A stretch of DNA of 64,000 bases from Achromobacter pestifer. Its GTDB lineage: Bacteria > Pseudomonadota > Gammaproteobacteria > Burkholderiales > Burkholderiaceae_B. Below are positions 20,095 to 30,307 of the stretch, one piece after another. Below the pieces are notes generated by a model that saw nothing but the letters and a program-made list of their open reading frames with translations, searched no databases and was not told where the DNA came from. Positions within the stretch are counted from its first letter, which is position 1, and the number at the start of each line of letters is the position of its first letter. Made by a program: the position numbers and the translations under genes. The DNA is taken from positions 6,820,001 through 6,884,000 of the forward strand of contig NZ_CP053985.1 in the NCBI RefSeq assembly GCF_013267355.1, in the 5' to 3' direction.

Positions 20095-21753
20095 TTACAG
20101 CGCGATGCGGCGGAAGTCGGCCAGCAAGGCGCCCAGATAGGCGTTGAAGCGCGCGGCGGAGGCGCCGTCGATGACGCGGTGATCGTACGACAGCGACAGC
20201 GGCACGATCAGGCGCGGCACGAACTGCTTGCCGTCCCAAACGGGCTTGTGCGCCGAGCGCGACACGCCCAGGATGGCCACTTCAGGGGCGTTGATGATGG
20301 GCGTGAACGAGGTGCCGCCGATGCCGCCCAGGGACGAGATCGAGAAGCAGCCGCCCTGCATGTCGGCGGGCGAGATCTTGCCGTCGCGCGCCTTCTTGGA
20401 CAGGTCGGTCATTTCCTGGGCGATCTGCAGGATGCCCTTCTTGTCGGCGTCGCGGATCACCGGCACCACCAGCCCGTTGGGCGTGTCGGCGGCGAAGCCG
20501 ATGTGGTAGTACTGCTTGAGCACCAGGTTGTCGCCGTCCAGCGAGGCGTTGAACTCGGGGAACTTCTTCAGGGCCGCGACCACGGCCTTGATCAGGAAGG
20601 CCAGCATCGTGACCTTGATGCCCGACTTCTCGTTTTCCTTGTTCAGCGTGACGCGCAGCGCTTCCAGGTCGGTGATGTCCGCTTCGTCGTTGTTGGTGAC
20701 GTGCGGGATCATGACCCAGTTGCGGTGCAGGTTCGCGCCGGAGATCTTCTTGATGCGCGACAGCGGCTTGGCTTCGATCGGGCCGAACTTGGTGAAGTCG
20801 ACCTTTGGCCACGGCAACAGGCCCAGCGCGGCGCCATCGGCCGAACCGCCAGCGGCTGCGGCGGGCGCCGCCAGCGCCTGCTTGACGAAACCGCGCACGT
20901 CGTCTGCCGTGATGCGTTCCTTGGGACCCGAACCCTTGACCTTGCTCAGGTTCACGCCCAGTTCGCGCGCGAACTTGCGCACCGAAGGCGAGGCGTGCGG
21001 GAGTTGGCCCGGCTTGAGGTTGGCGTCTTCCAGCACAGCGGCGGGAGCCTGACGCTGCGCGGCAGGCGCCGTTGCTACCTCAGCCTTGGCCGCGGGCGCG
21101 GCGACGGCTTCAGCCTTGGCGGCCGGAGCCGGCGCGGCGGCAGCGGCGGCGGGCGCGGCGCCCTCCACCACGACCACGACCGAGCCCTTGGCAACCTTGT
21201 CGCCGACCTTGACCTTCACTTCCTTGACCACGCCGCCTTGCGAAGCCGGGATTTCCATCGAGGCCTTGTCGGACTCGACGGTGATCAGGCTTTGCTCGGC
21301 CTTGATGGTGTCGCCGACCGCGACCATGACTTCGATGACTTCGACTTCCTTGAAGTCGCCGATGTCCGGCACTTCGATGTTCACCGGGCCGCTGGCGGCA
21401 GCCGGAGCGGCCGGAGCCGCAGCCACTGCCTGCTGCGGAGCGGCCTTGGCTTCAGCCTTGGGAGCCTCTTCCTTGGCCGGCGCAGCCGCGGGGGCCGCAG
21501 CCTCGCCCGCGCCCGACGCTTCTACTTCCAGCACGACCGTGCCTTCGGCAATCTTGTCGCCCACCTTCACGCTGATCGACTTCACCACGCCGCCTTGCGA
21601 CGCGGGGATTTCCATCGAGGCCTTGTCGGATTCGACGGTGATCAGGCTCTGTTCGGCCTTGATCGTGTCGCCCACCGCCACCAGCACTTCGATGACTTCC
21701 ACTTCCTTGAAGTCGCCGATGTCGGGAACCTTGATTTGCACGATGTTGCTCAT
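20095..21753 (-). CDS. aceF: pyruvate dehydrogenase E2, dihydrolipoamide acetyltransferase
   Basis: Core of the pyruvate dehydrogenase complex; transfers acetyl from lipoamide to CoA. The 552-residue protein has two lipoyl domains (about 1-78 and 118-195, each with [10 protein letters not shown]) joined by Ala/Pro linkers, a peripheral subunit-binding domain ([20 protein letters not shown]), and the catalytic domain with [15 protein letters not shown] near the C-terminus. The first lipoyl domain is almost identical to that of lpdA. It sits 12 bases after aceE. Confidence 0.97.
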   Translation of the reverse strand: MSNIVQIKVPDIGDFKEVEVIEVLVAVGDTIKAEQSLITVESDKASMEIPASQGGVVKSISVKVGDKIAEGTVVLEVEASGAGEAAAPAAAPAKEEAPKAEAKAAPQQAVAAAPAAPAAASGPVNIEVPDIGDFKEVEVIEVMVAVGDTIKAEQSLITVESDKASMEIPASQGGVVKEVKVKVGDKVAKGSVVVVVEGAAPAAAAAAPAPAAKAEAVAAPAAKAEVATAPAAQRQAPAAVLEDANLKPGQLPHASPSVRKFARELGVNLSKVKGSGPKERITADDVRGFVKQALAAPAAAAGGSADGAALGLLPWPKVDFTKFGPIEAKPLSRIKKISGANLHRNWVMIPHVTNNDEADITDLEALRVTLNKENEKSGIKVTMLAFLIKAVVAALKKFPEFNASLDGDNLVLKQYYHIGFAADTPNGLVVPVIRDADKKGILQIAQEMTDLSKKARDGKISPADMQGGCFSISSLGGIGGTSFTPIINAPEVAILGVSRSAHKPVWDGKQFVPRLIVPLSLSYDHRVIDGASAARFNAYLGALLADFRRIAL

Positions 21754-21765
21754 GTCTCTTTACCC

Positions 21766-24474
21766 TCAGGCGTATTGCGGGTTGGCTTTGTTCGGATTGA
21801 TGCCGTACTTCTTGATGGCTTCGGCCACCTTGACGACCGGCACCTTGCCTTCGTCGGCCAGCGCGCGCAGGCCGGCGACCACGACGAAGTGGCGATCCAC
21901 TTCGAAGTGCTCGCGCAGCTTCGAGCGGAAATCCGAGCGGCCGAAACCGTCGGTGCCCAGCACCTTGTATTCGCGGCCCTTGGGCACGAACGGACGGATC
22001 TGGTCGGCGAAGAGCTTCATGTAGTCGGTCGACGCGATGATCGGGCCTTCCGTCTTGGCCAGCTGTTCCGTGACGTAAGCCACCTGCGGCTTCTTCTCGT
22101 CGGGGTGCAGCATGTTGTGGCGCTCGGCGTCCAGGCCGTTGCGGCGCAGTTCCGTGAAGCTGGTGACGCTCCACAGGTCCGAGGCCACGCCCCAGTCGGC
22201 TTCCAGCAGTTCCTGCGCGGCCATGACTTCGCGCAGGATCGTGCCCGAGCCCATCAGCTGCACGCGGTTCTTGCCCTTGCCGTGCGACTTGAGCTTGTAC
22301 ATGCCCTTGATGATGCCTTCCTCGTCGCCCTGGGTCAGACCGGGCTGCGGGTAGTTTTCGTTCATCACCGTCAGGTAGTAATAGACGTTTTCCTGGTCTT
22401 CCACCATGCGCTTCAAGCCATGCTGGATGATCACGGCCAGCTCATGACCGAAGGTCGGGTCGTACGACACGCAGTTCGGGATGGTCGACGCCAGGATGTG
22501 GCTGTGGCCGTCTTCGTGCTGCAGGCCTTCGCCGTTGAGCGTGGTGCGCCCGGCGGTGCCGCCCAGGAGGAAGCCGCGCGCCTGCATGTCGCCGGCCGCC
22601 CAGGCCAGGTCGCCGATGCGCTGGAACCCGAACATCGAGTAGTAGATGAAGAACGGGATCATGATGCGGTTGTTCGAGGAGTACGACGTGGCCGCCGCAA
22701 TCCAGGAGCTCATCGCGCCCGCTTCGTTGATGCCTTCCTGCAGCAGCTGGCCGTCGGCCGCTTCGCGGTAGTACATCACCTGGTCCTTGTCGACCGGGAT
22801 GTACTTCTGGCCTTCCGGCGCGTAGATGCCGATCTGGCGGAACAGGCCTTCCATGCCGAAGGTGCGCGATTCGTCGGCCAGGATAGGCACGACGCGCGGG
22901 CCCAGCTGCTTGTCGCGCAGCACCTGGTTCAGGATGCGCACGAAGGCTTGGGTGGTGGAGATCTCACGGCCTTCGGCGGTGGGCTCCAGCACGGCCTTGA
23001 AGGCGTCCAGGGCGGGCGCCGTCAGATGCTCGTCGGCCTTGGCGCGGCGGCGCGGCAGGTAGCCGCCCAGCGCGGCGCGGCGCTCGTGCAGGTACTTCAT
23101 TTCGGGCGAGTCGTCGGCCGGCTTGAAGTACGGCAGGTCTTCCAGCTGGTCGTCCGGGATCGGGATGCCGAAACGGTCGCGGAATTCGCGGATCGAGTCC
23201 AGCTCCAGCTTCTTCTGCTGGTGGGTCGGGTTCTTGGCCTGGCCGACGTGGCCCATGCCGTAGCCCTTGATGGTCTTGGCCAGGATGACGGTGGGCTGGC
23301 CCGCATGCGTGGCGGCGGCGTTGAACGCGGCGTACACCTTGTGCGGGTCATGGCCGCCGCGGTTCAGGCGCCAGATATCCTCGTCGCTCATGCGCGACAC
23401 GGCTTCCAGCAGCTTCGGATGCTTGCCGAAGAAGTGTTCGCGCACGAACTTGCCGTCGTTGGCCTTGTACGCCTGGTACTCGCCGTCGACGGTGTCTTCC
23501 ATGATCTTGCGCAGGATGCCTTCCTTGTCGTGCGCCAGCAGCGGATCCCAGTAGCCGCCCCAGATCAGCTTGATCACGTTCCAGCCCGAACCGCGGAAGT
23601 CGCCTTCGAGTTCCTGGATGATCTTGCCGTTGCCGCGCACCGGACCGTCCAGGCGCTGCAGGTTGCAGTTCACCACGAAGATCAGGTTGTCCAGTTTTTC
23701 GCGCGCCGCCAGGGCGATGGCGCCCAGCGATTCCGGCTCGTCCATTTCGCCGTCGCCGCAGAACACCCAGACCTTGCGCTTGCTGGTGTCGGCGATGCCG
23801 CGGGCGTGCAGGTACTTCAGGAAGCGGGCCTGGTAGATGGCCATCAACGGGCCCAGGCCCATCGACACCGTCGGGAACTGCCAGAACTCCGGCATCAGCT
23901 TCGGATGCGGGTAGGACGACAGGCCCTTGCCGTCCACTTCCTGGCGGAAGTGGTTCAGCTGGTCTTCGGTCAGGCGGCCTTCGAGGTAGGCGCGGCCGTA
24001 CATGCCGGGCGAGGTGTGGCCTTGGAAGTACACCAGGTCGCCGCCGTGATTTTCGTCTTCGGCGTGCCAGAAATGGTTCTGGCCGCAGCCGATCATGGTG
24101 GCCAGCGAGGCGAAGGAGGCGATGTGGCCGCCCAGGTCGCCGCCGTCCGGCGGGTTGTGCTTGTTGGCCTTGACCACCATGGCCATGGCGTTCCAGCGCA
24201 CGTACGAGCGGATGCGCGATTCCAGCTCCAGGTTGCCCGGGTGGGCCGGCTCCAGGCCGGGGGGAATCGTGTTGACGTAGGCGGTGTTGGGCGAGAACGG
24301 GATATGCGCGCCGGAACGGCGGGCTTCGTCGATCAGGCGTTCGAGTAGATAGTGGGCGCGCTGCGGTCCTTCACGATCAAGGACAGCCGCCAGGGCTTCG
24401 AGCCACTCCTGGGTTTCAAGGGTGTCTTCGTCGTTGGCAGCCTGTACGGCGCCAGCCTGGGCGTAAGAGGACAT
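21766..24474 (-). CDS. aceE: pyruvate dehydrogenase E1, homodimeric
   Basis: Thiamine diphosphate enzyme that decarboxylates pyruvate and reductively acetylates E2 lipoyl groups. 902 aa, the usual size for the AceE type. The ThDP motif begins FCGDGEMDEPESLG and ends IFVVNCNLQRLDG. I chose the ATG at 24474 (MSSYAQAG), with AGGAG 7 bases upstream; the frame is open to 24570, but that stretch contains a palindrome. First gene of aceE-aceF-lpdA. Confidence 0.97.
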   Translation of the reverse strand: MSSYAQAGAVQAANDEDTLETQEWLEALAAVLDREGPQRAHYLLERLIDEARRSGAHIPFSPNTAYVNTIPPGLEPAHPGNLELESRIRSYVRWNAMAMVVKANKHNPPDGGDLGGHIASFASLATMIGCGQNHFWHAEDENHGGDLVYFQGHTSPGMYGRAYLEGRLTEDQLNHFRQEVDGKGLSSYPHPKLMPEFWQFPTVSMGLGPLMAIYQARFLKYLHARGIADTSKRKVWVFCGDGEMDEPESLGAIALAAREKLDNLIFVVNCNLQRLDGPVRGNGKIIQELEGDFRGSGWNVIKLIWGGYWDPLLAHDKEGILRKIMEDTVDGEYQAYKANDGKFVREHFFGKHPKLLEAVSRMSDEDIWRLNRGGHDPHKVYAAFNAAATHAGQPTVILAKTIKGYGMGHVGQAKNPTHQQKKLELDSIREFRDRFGIPIPDDQLEDLPYFKPADDSPEMKYLHERRAALGGYLPRRRAKADEHLTAPALDAFKAVLEPTAEGREISTTQAFVRILNQVLRDKQLGPRVVPILADESRTFGMEGLFRQIGIYAPEGQKYIPVDKDQVMYYREAADGQLLQEGINEAGAMSSWIAAATSYSSNNRIMIPFFIYYSMFGFQRIGDLAWAAGDMQARGFLLGGTAGRTTLNGEGLQHEDGHSHILASTIPNCVSYDPTFGHELAVIIQHGLKRMVEDQENVYYYLTVMNENYPQPGLTQGDEEGIIKGMYKLKSHGKGKNRVQLMGSGTILREVMAAQELLEADWGVASDLWSVTSFTELRRNGLDAERHNMLHPDEKKPQVAYVTEQLAKTEGPIIASTDYMKLFADQIRPFVPKGREYKVLGTDGFGRSDFRSKLREHFEVDRHFVVVAGLRALADEGKVPVVKVAEAIKKYGINPNKANPQYA

Positions 24475-24797
24475 CGTGTGTCTCCTGTTGGATTGTTCGT
24501 GACCGCACCCGCTTATTTGTCTACTCGCGGACATTGCATGGTAGCCGGGATCATCCGGGCTACCATGCAAGGCATGGGGTCGGGTTGTTCTAGAGACCTG
24601 CTACTGGGTCGGTTCCCTATCAGCGGGCATTCTAAGAAAGAAGGGTAACCGGTCGCAAGCAAAATTTCATGTTGCGGTACGGCATTTCATAATACGAAAA
24701 AATGAACGCAAGCTGAACGCTTTGGCGTCATACTTTTACGCAGGTACTCCAAAAGGATGAGCCGAATCCCGGCAAATCCCTGCCAACACGCACTAAA
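24475..24797. promoter_or_regulatory. divergent control region between aceE and the histidine kinase
   Basis: 323 bases that contain the palindrome at 24534-24570 and promoters for both directions. I could not settle on -10/-35 boxes. There is no credible gene. Confidence 0.5.
24534..24570. repeat. 37-base near-perfect palindrome upstream of aceE
   Basis: 13-bp perfect arms (24534-24546 and 24558-24570), then one mismatch, then four more pairs around a single central base. No T run follows on either strand. It lies 60-96 bases before the aceE start. It could be an operator or a leader-RNA hairpin. Confidence 0.85.
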
Positions 24798-26579
24798 ATG
24801 CGCGGTCTATCCGGCCCGAATTCCATGTCCAGCGCGCCCAAGTCCAATATTCCTACGCCGTTCCACGATCACGCCCGCAATCGCCGACGCGGGGTGTACT
24901 GGATCACGCCAGCAATGGTGCTGATCCTCTATATCTGTGTGATGGCGGTGTTTTTCTGGCTGCAGCGCATCCATGACGACAGTGTCATGTTTGTCACCAT
25001 CGACCAGGAAATGCGCCAGCAGCGCCTGATCTGGGTGGTGCTGGCCCTGTCCTGTGTGATCGTCATCAGCCTGCTGATGCTGTGGCGCTATACCCGCTTC
25101 CGTTCGGCGGCCGAGGCTGCCCTGATCGCCGAAACCGGTTTTCGCCGCGCCATGGAGAACTCCATGTCCACCGGCATGCGCGTGCTCGACATGGAAGGCC
25201 GCATCGCCTATGTGAACCCGGCCTTCTGCCGCATGATCGGCTGGAACGAGGCCGACCTGATCGGCCGCAGCCCGCCCTTCCCTTATTGGGTGCCGGGCCG
25301 CCACGAACAGCATCAGCACACCCTGGACGTGCTGATGTCCGGCAAGACCCCCAGCAGCGGCCTGGAAGTCGAGGCGCAGCGCCGCGACGGCTCGCGCTTC
25401 ACGGCGCGCATGTATGTGTCCCCGCTGCTGGATCCCAACGGCAACCAGATCGGCTGGATGACCTCCATGACCGACATCACCGAACCCAAGCGCATCCGCG
25501 AGGCCCTGACGGCCGCGCACGAGCGCTTCATGACGGTGCTGGAAGGCCTGGACGACGCCATCTCGGTCACCGCCGACACCCACGACGGCCTGGAGCTGCT
25601 GTTCGCCAACCGCACCTACCGCCGCGTGTTCGGCGCCCAGACCGGCGGCCACGACGAGCTGCTGGCTGGCCGCCGCGGCCGTTTTACCGACGAATCCGTG
25701 GAAGTCTTCGCGCCGTCGGTGCAGCGCTGGTTCGAAGTGCACCACCGCATGCTGGCCTGGACCGACGGCCGCCGCGTGCGCATGCAGGTGGCGCGCGACA
25801 TCACCGAGCGCCGCGTGCACGAAGAGGCCTCGCGCGTGCAGCAGGAAAAGATCCAGCTCACCAGCCGCCTGACCACCATGGGCGAAATGGCCTCGTCGCT
25901 GGCGCACGAACTGAACCAGCCGCTGACCGCCATCGCCAACTACAGCATGGGCGCGGTCGCCCTGGTCAAGGCCGGCCACACCAGCCCCAACATGCTGCTG
26001 CCGGCCCTGGAAAAGGCCGCCTCGCAGGCCGAGCGCGCCGGCAAGATCATCAGCCGCATCCGCGAATTCGTGAAACGCAGCGAGCCCCGCCGCCAGCGCG
26101 TGGCAATCAGCCGGATCGTGGACAATGCCATCGGCTTCGCCGAGATCGACGCCCGCAAGCGCCGCATCCGCATCGACCGCTTCGTGCCGTCGAACGCGCC
26201 GGACGTGCTGGCCGACCCCATCCTGATCGAGCAGGTGCTGCTGAACCTGCTGAAGAACGGGCTGGAGGCCATGGAAAATAGCGAATCCGACGAACTCAAG
26301 GTCGCCGTGATCCTGCATGAACAGCACATCGAGGTCGCGGTGGTCGACCGCGGCCACGGCCTGGCCGAACCCGAGCGCCTGTTCGAACCCTTCTTCAGCA
26401 CCAAGACCCAGGGCCTGGGCATGGGGCTGAACATCTGCCGTACCATTATTGAATCGCACCATGGCCGCCTGTGGGCAGACCCCAACCCTGCCGGCGGCAC
26501 CATTTTCCGCTTTACCCTGCCCTGCGCTGCACCCCAGTCGCAGGCCCAGAACGATCAGTCCGAGGAGTTGCACGCATGA
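24798..26579 (+). CDS. membrane PAS-domain sensor histidine kinase (FixL-like)
   Basis: 593 aa. Two membrane helices (about 35-55 and 78-96) enclose a short loop with no sizeable periplasmic sensor. A PAS domain (about 113-230: RRAMENSMSTGMRVLDMEGR) is followed by a second, degenerate PAS-like region. The kinase core has the phosphorylated His in SSLAHELNQPLTAI, N box NLLKNGLEAME and G boxes DRGHGL and GLGMGLNIC. No haem-binding histidine pattern was confirmed. An alternative start is 24825 (MSSAPKSN). The following regulator overlaps by 4 bases. Signal unknown. Confidence 0.9.
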   Translation: MRGLSGPNSMSSAPKSNIPTPFHDHARNRRRGVYWITPAMVLILYICVMAVFFWLQRIHDDSVMFVTIDQEMRQQRLIWVVLALSCVIVISLLMLWRYTRFRSAAEAALIAETGFRRAMENSMSTGMRVLDMEGRIAYVNPAFCRMIGWNEADLIGRSPPFPYWVPGRHEQHQHTLDVLMSGKTPSSGLEVEAQRRDGSRFTARMYVSPLLDPNGNQIGWMTSMTDITEPKRIREALTAAHERFMTVLEGLDDAISVTADTHDGLELLFANRTYRRVFGAQTGGHDELLAGRRGRFTDESVEVFAPSVQRWFEVHHRMLAWTDGRRVRMQVARDITERRVHEEASRVQQEKIQLTSRLTTMGEMASSLAHELNQPLTAIANYSMGAVALVKAGHTSPNMLLPALEKAASQAERAGKIISRIREFVKRSEPRRQRVAISRIVDNAIGFAEIDARKRRIRIDRFVPSNAPDVLADPILIEQVLLNLLKNGLEAMENSESDELKVAVILHEQHIEVAVVDRGHGLAEPERLFEPFFSTKTQGLGMGLNICRTIIESHHGRLWADPNPAGGTIFRFTLPCAAPQSQAQNDQSEELHA

Positions 26580-27202
26580 ACACGCCCCACCTGTCGAGCA
26601 CGGTTTTCATTGTTGACGACGACGAAGCGGTCCGCGATTCGCTGCGCTGGCTGTTGGAGGCCAATGGCTATCGCGTCCGCGCCTACGCCAGTGGCGAATC
26701 CTTCCTGGAAGACTACGACGCCGGTCAGATCGGGGTGCTGATCGCCGACGTGCGCATGCCCGGCATGAGCGGCCTGGAGCTGCAGGAACAGTTGATCGCC
26801 CGCAATGCCCCGCTGCCCATCGTGTTCATCACCGGCCACGGCGACGTGCCGATGGCCGTGTCCACCATGAAGAAAGGCGCGGTCGACTTCCTGGAAAAGC
26901 CCTTCAATGAATCCGACTTGCGCGAGATCGTGGCGCGCATGCTGGAGCAGGCCACGCAGCGCGTGAGCAAGCACCAGGCCCAGAAAGACCACGAAGCCAT
27001 GCTGGCGCGCCTGACCGCGCGCGAGCAGCAGGTGCTGGAGCGTATCGTCGCGGGCCGCTTGAACAAGCAGATCGCCGACGACCTGGGCATCAGCATCAAG
27101 ACCGTAGAGGCGCACCGCGCCAACATCATGGAAAAACTGGAAGTGACCACCGTAGCTGATTTGATGAAAGTGGCCTTGGCCAAACCCGAGGCGACGGCAT
27201 GA
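26576..27202 (+). CDS. FixJ/NarL-type response regulator
   Basis: 208 aa: a receiver domain with Asp58 (IADVRMPG) and a C-terminal LuxR-type helix-turn-helix ([20 protein letters not shown] ... [16 protein letters not shown]). It overlaps the kinase stop (ATGA) and its own stop overlaps the start of folD, so all three are probably translated as a unit. It is the partner of the upstream kinase. Targets are unknown; the divergent aceE operon is the nearest candidate. Confidence 0.93.
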   Translation: MNTPHLSSTVFIVDDDEAVRDSLRWLLEANGYRVRAYASGESFLEDYDAGQIGVLIADVRMPGMSGLELQEQLIARNAPLPIVFITGHGDVPMAVSTMKKGAVDFLEKPFNESDLREIVARMLEQATQRVSKHQAQKDHEAMLARLTAREQQVLERIVAGRLNKQIADDLGISIKTVEAHRANIMEKLEVTTVADLMKVALAKPEATA

Positions 27203-28050
27203 CCGCTAGAATTATCGACGGCGCGGCCCTGTCGGCGCGCATTCGCGAAGAAGCTGCCCAACGCGTTGCGGCCCTGGCCGCCAAGGGCGCTCGCCCCGGC
27301 CTGGCCGTGGTGCTGGTGGGTGAAGACCCCGCCTCCCAGGTGTATGTCCGCAACAAGGTTGCCGCCTGCGAAAAGGCCGGCCTGCATTCCGTCAAGGAGC
27401 AGTACCCCGCGGACATGACCGAGGCCGAACTGCTGGCCCGCATCGCCATCCTGAACCAGGACCCGACCATCCACGGCATCCTGGTGCAATTGCCGCTGCC
27501 CAAGCACATGGACTCGCACAAGGTCATCGAAGCCATCGCGGCCGAGAAGGACGTGGACGGCTTCCATATCAGCAACGCCGGCCTGCTCATGACCGGCCAG
27601 CCCCTGTTCCGTCCCTGCACGCCCTACGGCGTGATGAAGATGCTGGAAGCGGAAGGCGTGACGCTGCGCGGCGCCGAAGCCGTGATCGTGGGCGCCAGCA
27701 ACATCGTCGGCAAGCCCATGGCGATGCTGCTGCTGCAGGCCGGCGCCACCATCACCATTTGCAATTCCAAGACCCGCGACCTGGCGGCCCAGACCCGCCG
27801 CGCCGACGTGCTGGTGGTCGCCACCGGCAAGCCCGGCATGATCGACGGTTCGATGATCAAGCCCGGCGCGGTCGTCATCGACGTCGGCATCAACCGCGGC
27901 GCCGACGGCAAGCTGTGCGGCGACGTGGACTTCGCCTCGGCCAAGGAAGTGGCCGGCGCCATCACGCCCGTTCCGGGCGGCGTGGGCCCCATGACCATTG
28001 CCATGCTGCTGGTCAATACCATCGAAGCGGCCGAACGCGCCGCAGCCTGA
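27199..28050 (+). CDS. folD: FolD, methylenetetrahydrofolate dehydrogenase/cyclohydrolase
   Basis: Bifunctional one-carbon enzyme that interconverts 5,10-methylene-THF and 10-formyl-THF with NADP. 283 aa, the usual size. It carries the substrate-site lysine in [13 protein letters not shown], the QLPLPKHMD loop, the nucleotide site [14 protein letters not shown], and [15 protein letters not shown] near the C-terminus. It overlaps the response-regulator gene by 4 bases. Confidence 0.97.
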   Translation: MTARIIDGAALSARIREEAAQRVAALAAKGARPGLAVVLVGEDPASQVYVRNKVAACEKAGLHSVKEQYPADMTEAELLARIAILNQDPTIHGILVQLPLPKHMDSHKVIEAIAAEKDVDGFHISNAGLLMTGQPLFRPCTPYGVMKMLEAEGVTLRGAEAVIVGASNIVGKPMAMLLLQAGATITICNSKTRDLAAQTRRADVLVVATGKPGMIDGSMIKPGAVVIDVGINRGADGKLCGDVDFASAKEVAGAITPVPGGVGPMTIAMLLVNTIEAAERAAA

Positions 28051-28061
28051 CGGCCGGTGCG

Positions 28062-28123
28062 CCCGCGGCCAGCCAGGCCGCGGGATGGGTATTGCGATCT
28101 GCCCTTGCGTTCAGGCAGATCGC
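28062..28123. repeat. two tandem hairpins between folD and oligopeptidase A
   Basis: A perfect 9-bp stem (28062-28070 with 28076-28084) and a perfect 10-bp stem (28094-28103 with 28114-28123) lie 9 bases apart in the 140-base gap. Neither has a T run. They may shape mRNA ends or processing between the two genes. Confidence 0.6.
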
Positions 28124-28190
28124 CCTCACCTGATTCTCATGCCCTTGCCGGCGCCGTGGCGCCGCCCACCTCTTCCCAGCCTGTAACACC

Positions 28191-30257
28191 ATGACCCAGA
28201 ACCCCCTGCTCGCCCCTGTCTCCGACCTCGTCGACTACGCGGCCGTCAAGCCCGGGCACATCGTGCCCGCGGTCGAGGAATTGCTGGGCATCGCCCGCCA
28301 GGCCGTGGACCGCGCCGCCGACCCCGCGCTGGCGCCCACCTGGGATGCCGTGGTGGAACCGCTGGACACGGCCTCGGAACGCCTGTGGCGCGCCTGGTCG
28401 GTGGCCGGCCACCTGAATGCCGTGGTCAACACGCCGGAGCTGCGCGAAGCCTATAACGCCGCTCTGCCCCTGGTGACTGAATTCTCCACCTGGGTCGGCC
28501 TGCACGAAGGCTTGTACAAGCAATATCAGCGCCTGGCCGCCGCCCCCGACTTCGCGTCCTGGACGCCGGTGCGCCGCCGCATCGTGGAAATGGCGCTGCG
28601 CGACTTCCGCCTGAGCGGCGTGGAGCTGCAAGGCGCGGACCGCGAACGCTACGCCGCCATTTCCGACCGCGAGGCCCAGTCCTCGCAGAAATTCTCCGAA
28701 AACGTGCTGGATTCGATCGACGCCTGGTCGCTGCTGGTCGAGGACGAAGCCCGCCTGGCCGGCATTCCGGCCGACGTGCGGGCCGCCGCCCGCGCCGCTG
28801 CCGAGGAAGACGGCAAGCCGGGCTGGAAGCTCACGCTGAAGATGCCGTGCTACCTGCCCGTCATGCAGTACGCCCAGGACCGCTCGCTGCGCGAGGCGCT
28901 GTACCGCGGCTATGGCACGGTGGCGTCGGAACACGGCGACGGCAAGTTCGACAACTCGCCGCTCATCGAAGAGCTGCTGGCCCTGCGCGCCGAGGAAGCC
29001 GGCCTGCTCGGCCTGGGCACCTTCGCCGCGTTGCGCCTGCAGACCCGCATGGCGCGCGACGCGCAGGAAGTCACCGTGTTCCTGCGCGACCTGGCCGCGC
29101 GCGCCAAGCCTTACGCCCAGCGCGACCTGGCGGAATTGAAAGCCTACGCCACCGGCGAACTGCGCCTGGACGATCTGCAGCCCTGGGACGTGGCCTACGC
29201 TTCAGAGCGCCTGCGCGAATCGCGTTACGCCTACTCCGAAGACGAGGTGAAGCAGTATTTCACCGAGCCGCGCGTGCTGTCGGGCCTGTTCGAGGTCATC
29301 GAAACCCTGTTCGACGTGCGCCTGGCGGAAACGCCGGTGTCGTCCTGGCACGGTGATGTGCGCGGCGTGCGCGTGGAAAGCCCCAAGGGCGAACTCATCG
29401 GTTACCTGTACCTGGACCTGTACGCCCGCGCCGGCAAGCAGAGCGGCGCCTGGGTCGACAGCGAGCGCACGCGCCGCGTCGTGGGCGGCAAGTTGCAAAC
29501 GCCCATCGCCTACCTGACCTGCAACTTCTCGCGCCCCAACGGCGACAAGCCCGCCGTCCTGACGCACGACGACGTCATCACGCTGTTCCACGAAACCGGC
29601 CATGCGCTGCACGCCCTGCTGTCCGAGGTGGACGAGCCTGGCGCGGCGGCCTTCGCCAGCGTGGAGTGGGACGCCATCGAACTGCCCTCGCAGTTCATGG
29701 AGAACTTCTGCTGGGAATGGGCGGTGGTACAGAAGCTGTCCGCCCACGTCGACACGGGCGAGCCCCTGCCGCGCGCGCTCTACGACCGCCTGGTTGCCGC
29801 CCGCAACTACCAGAGCGGCATGCAGACCGTGCGCCAGATCGAGTTCGCGCTGTTCGACATGCAGATGCATGACCGCGCCCGGGGCGCCTCCATTGCCGAA
29901 GTGCTGGCCCTGCTGCAGGAAGTGCGCCAGGAAGTGGCCGTGCTGTTCCCGCCGGCCTGGCACCGCCTGCCGCATGCTTTCTCGCACCTGTTCGCGGGCG
30001 GCTACGGCGCGGGCTACTACAGCTACAAGTGGGCGGAAGTGCTGTCGGCCGACGCCTACGAAGCTTTCGAGGAAGCCGCGGCACGCCAGGCCGGCAACGC
30101 CCTGGGCACGCTGGACCCGGAAACCGGCGCGCGCTTTCGGCGTGAAGTGCTGGCCGTGGGAGGGTCGCGCCCGGCGGCCGAATCCTTCGCCGCCTTCCGC
30201 GGACGCGCACCGCGCATCGATGCCCTGCTGCGCCATAGCGGCATGACGCCCGCCTGA
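28191..30257 (+). CDS. prlC: oligopeptidase A, M3 metallopeptidase
   Basis: Cytoplasmic zinc endopeptidase that degrades short peptides, including signal-peptide fragments. The 688-residue protein has the zinc motif HETGHALHALLS; the downstream VEWDAIELPSQFMENFCWE supplies the third ligand as in the M3 family. The C-terminus has GYGAGYYSYKWAEVLSADAY, typical of oligopeptidase A. No signal peptide. A terminator follows 25 bases after the stop. Confidence 0.96.
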   Translation: MTQNPLLAPVSDLVDYAAVKPGHIVPAVEELLGIARQAVDRAADPALAPTWDAVVEPLDTASERLWRAWSVAGHLNAVVNTPELREAYNAALPLVTEFSTWVGLHEGLYKQYQRLAAAPDFASWTPVRRRIVEMALRDFRLSGVELQGADRERYAAISDREAQSSQKFSENVLDSIDAWSLLVEDEARLAGIPADVRAAARAAAEEDGKPGWKLTLKMPCYLPVMQYAQDRSLREALYRGYGTVASEHGDGKFDNSPLIEELLALRAEEAGLLGLGTFAALRLQTRMARDAQEVTVFLRDLAARAKPYAQRDLAELKAYATGELRLDDLQPWDVAYASERLRESRYAYSEDEVKQYFTEPRVLSGLFEVIETLFDVRLAETPVSSWHGDVRGVRVESPKGELIGYLYLDLYARAGKQSGAWVDSERTRRVVGGKLQTPIAYLTCNFSRPNGDKPAVLTHDDVITLFHETGHALHALLSEVDEPGAAAFASVEWDAIELPSQFMENFCWEWAVVQKLSAHVDTGEPLPRALYDRLVAARNYQSGMQTVRQIEFALFDMQMHDRARGASIAEVLALLQEVRQEVAVLFPPAWHRLPHAFSHLFAGGYGAGYYSYKWAEVLSADAYEAFEEAAARQAGNALGTLDPETGARFRREVLAVGGSRPAAESFAAFRGRAPRIDALLRHSGMTPA

Positions 30258-30282
30258 GCGTCAGCTTCCCAGTCGCTACCCG

Positions 30283-30307
30283 ACGGCCCGCCCTGGCGGG
30301 CCGTTTT
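30283..30307 (+). terminator. terminator after oligopeptidase A
   Basis: GC-rich perfect arms (30283-30292 with 30295-30304; the innermost pairs must open to form the loop), then four T at 30304-30307. Confidence 0.8.

Noticed and set aside
18397..24348. A 1983-codon open frame on the plus strand opposite lpdA, aceF and aceE
   Set aside because: It is exactly antisense to three well-identified genes. High third-position GC leaves the opposite frame free of stops, and the translation is low-complexity (His/Val/Gly/Asp-rich) with no domain.
24807..26573. Long minus-strand frame opposite the histidine kinase
   Set aside because: Antisense shadow of a clear PAS/HisKA/HATPase protein.
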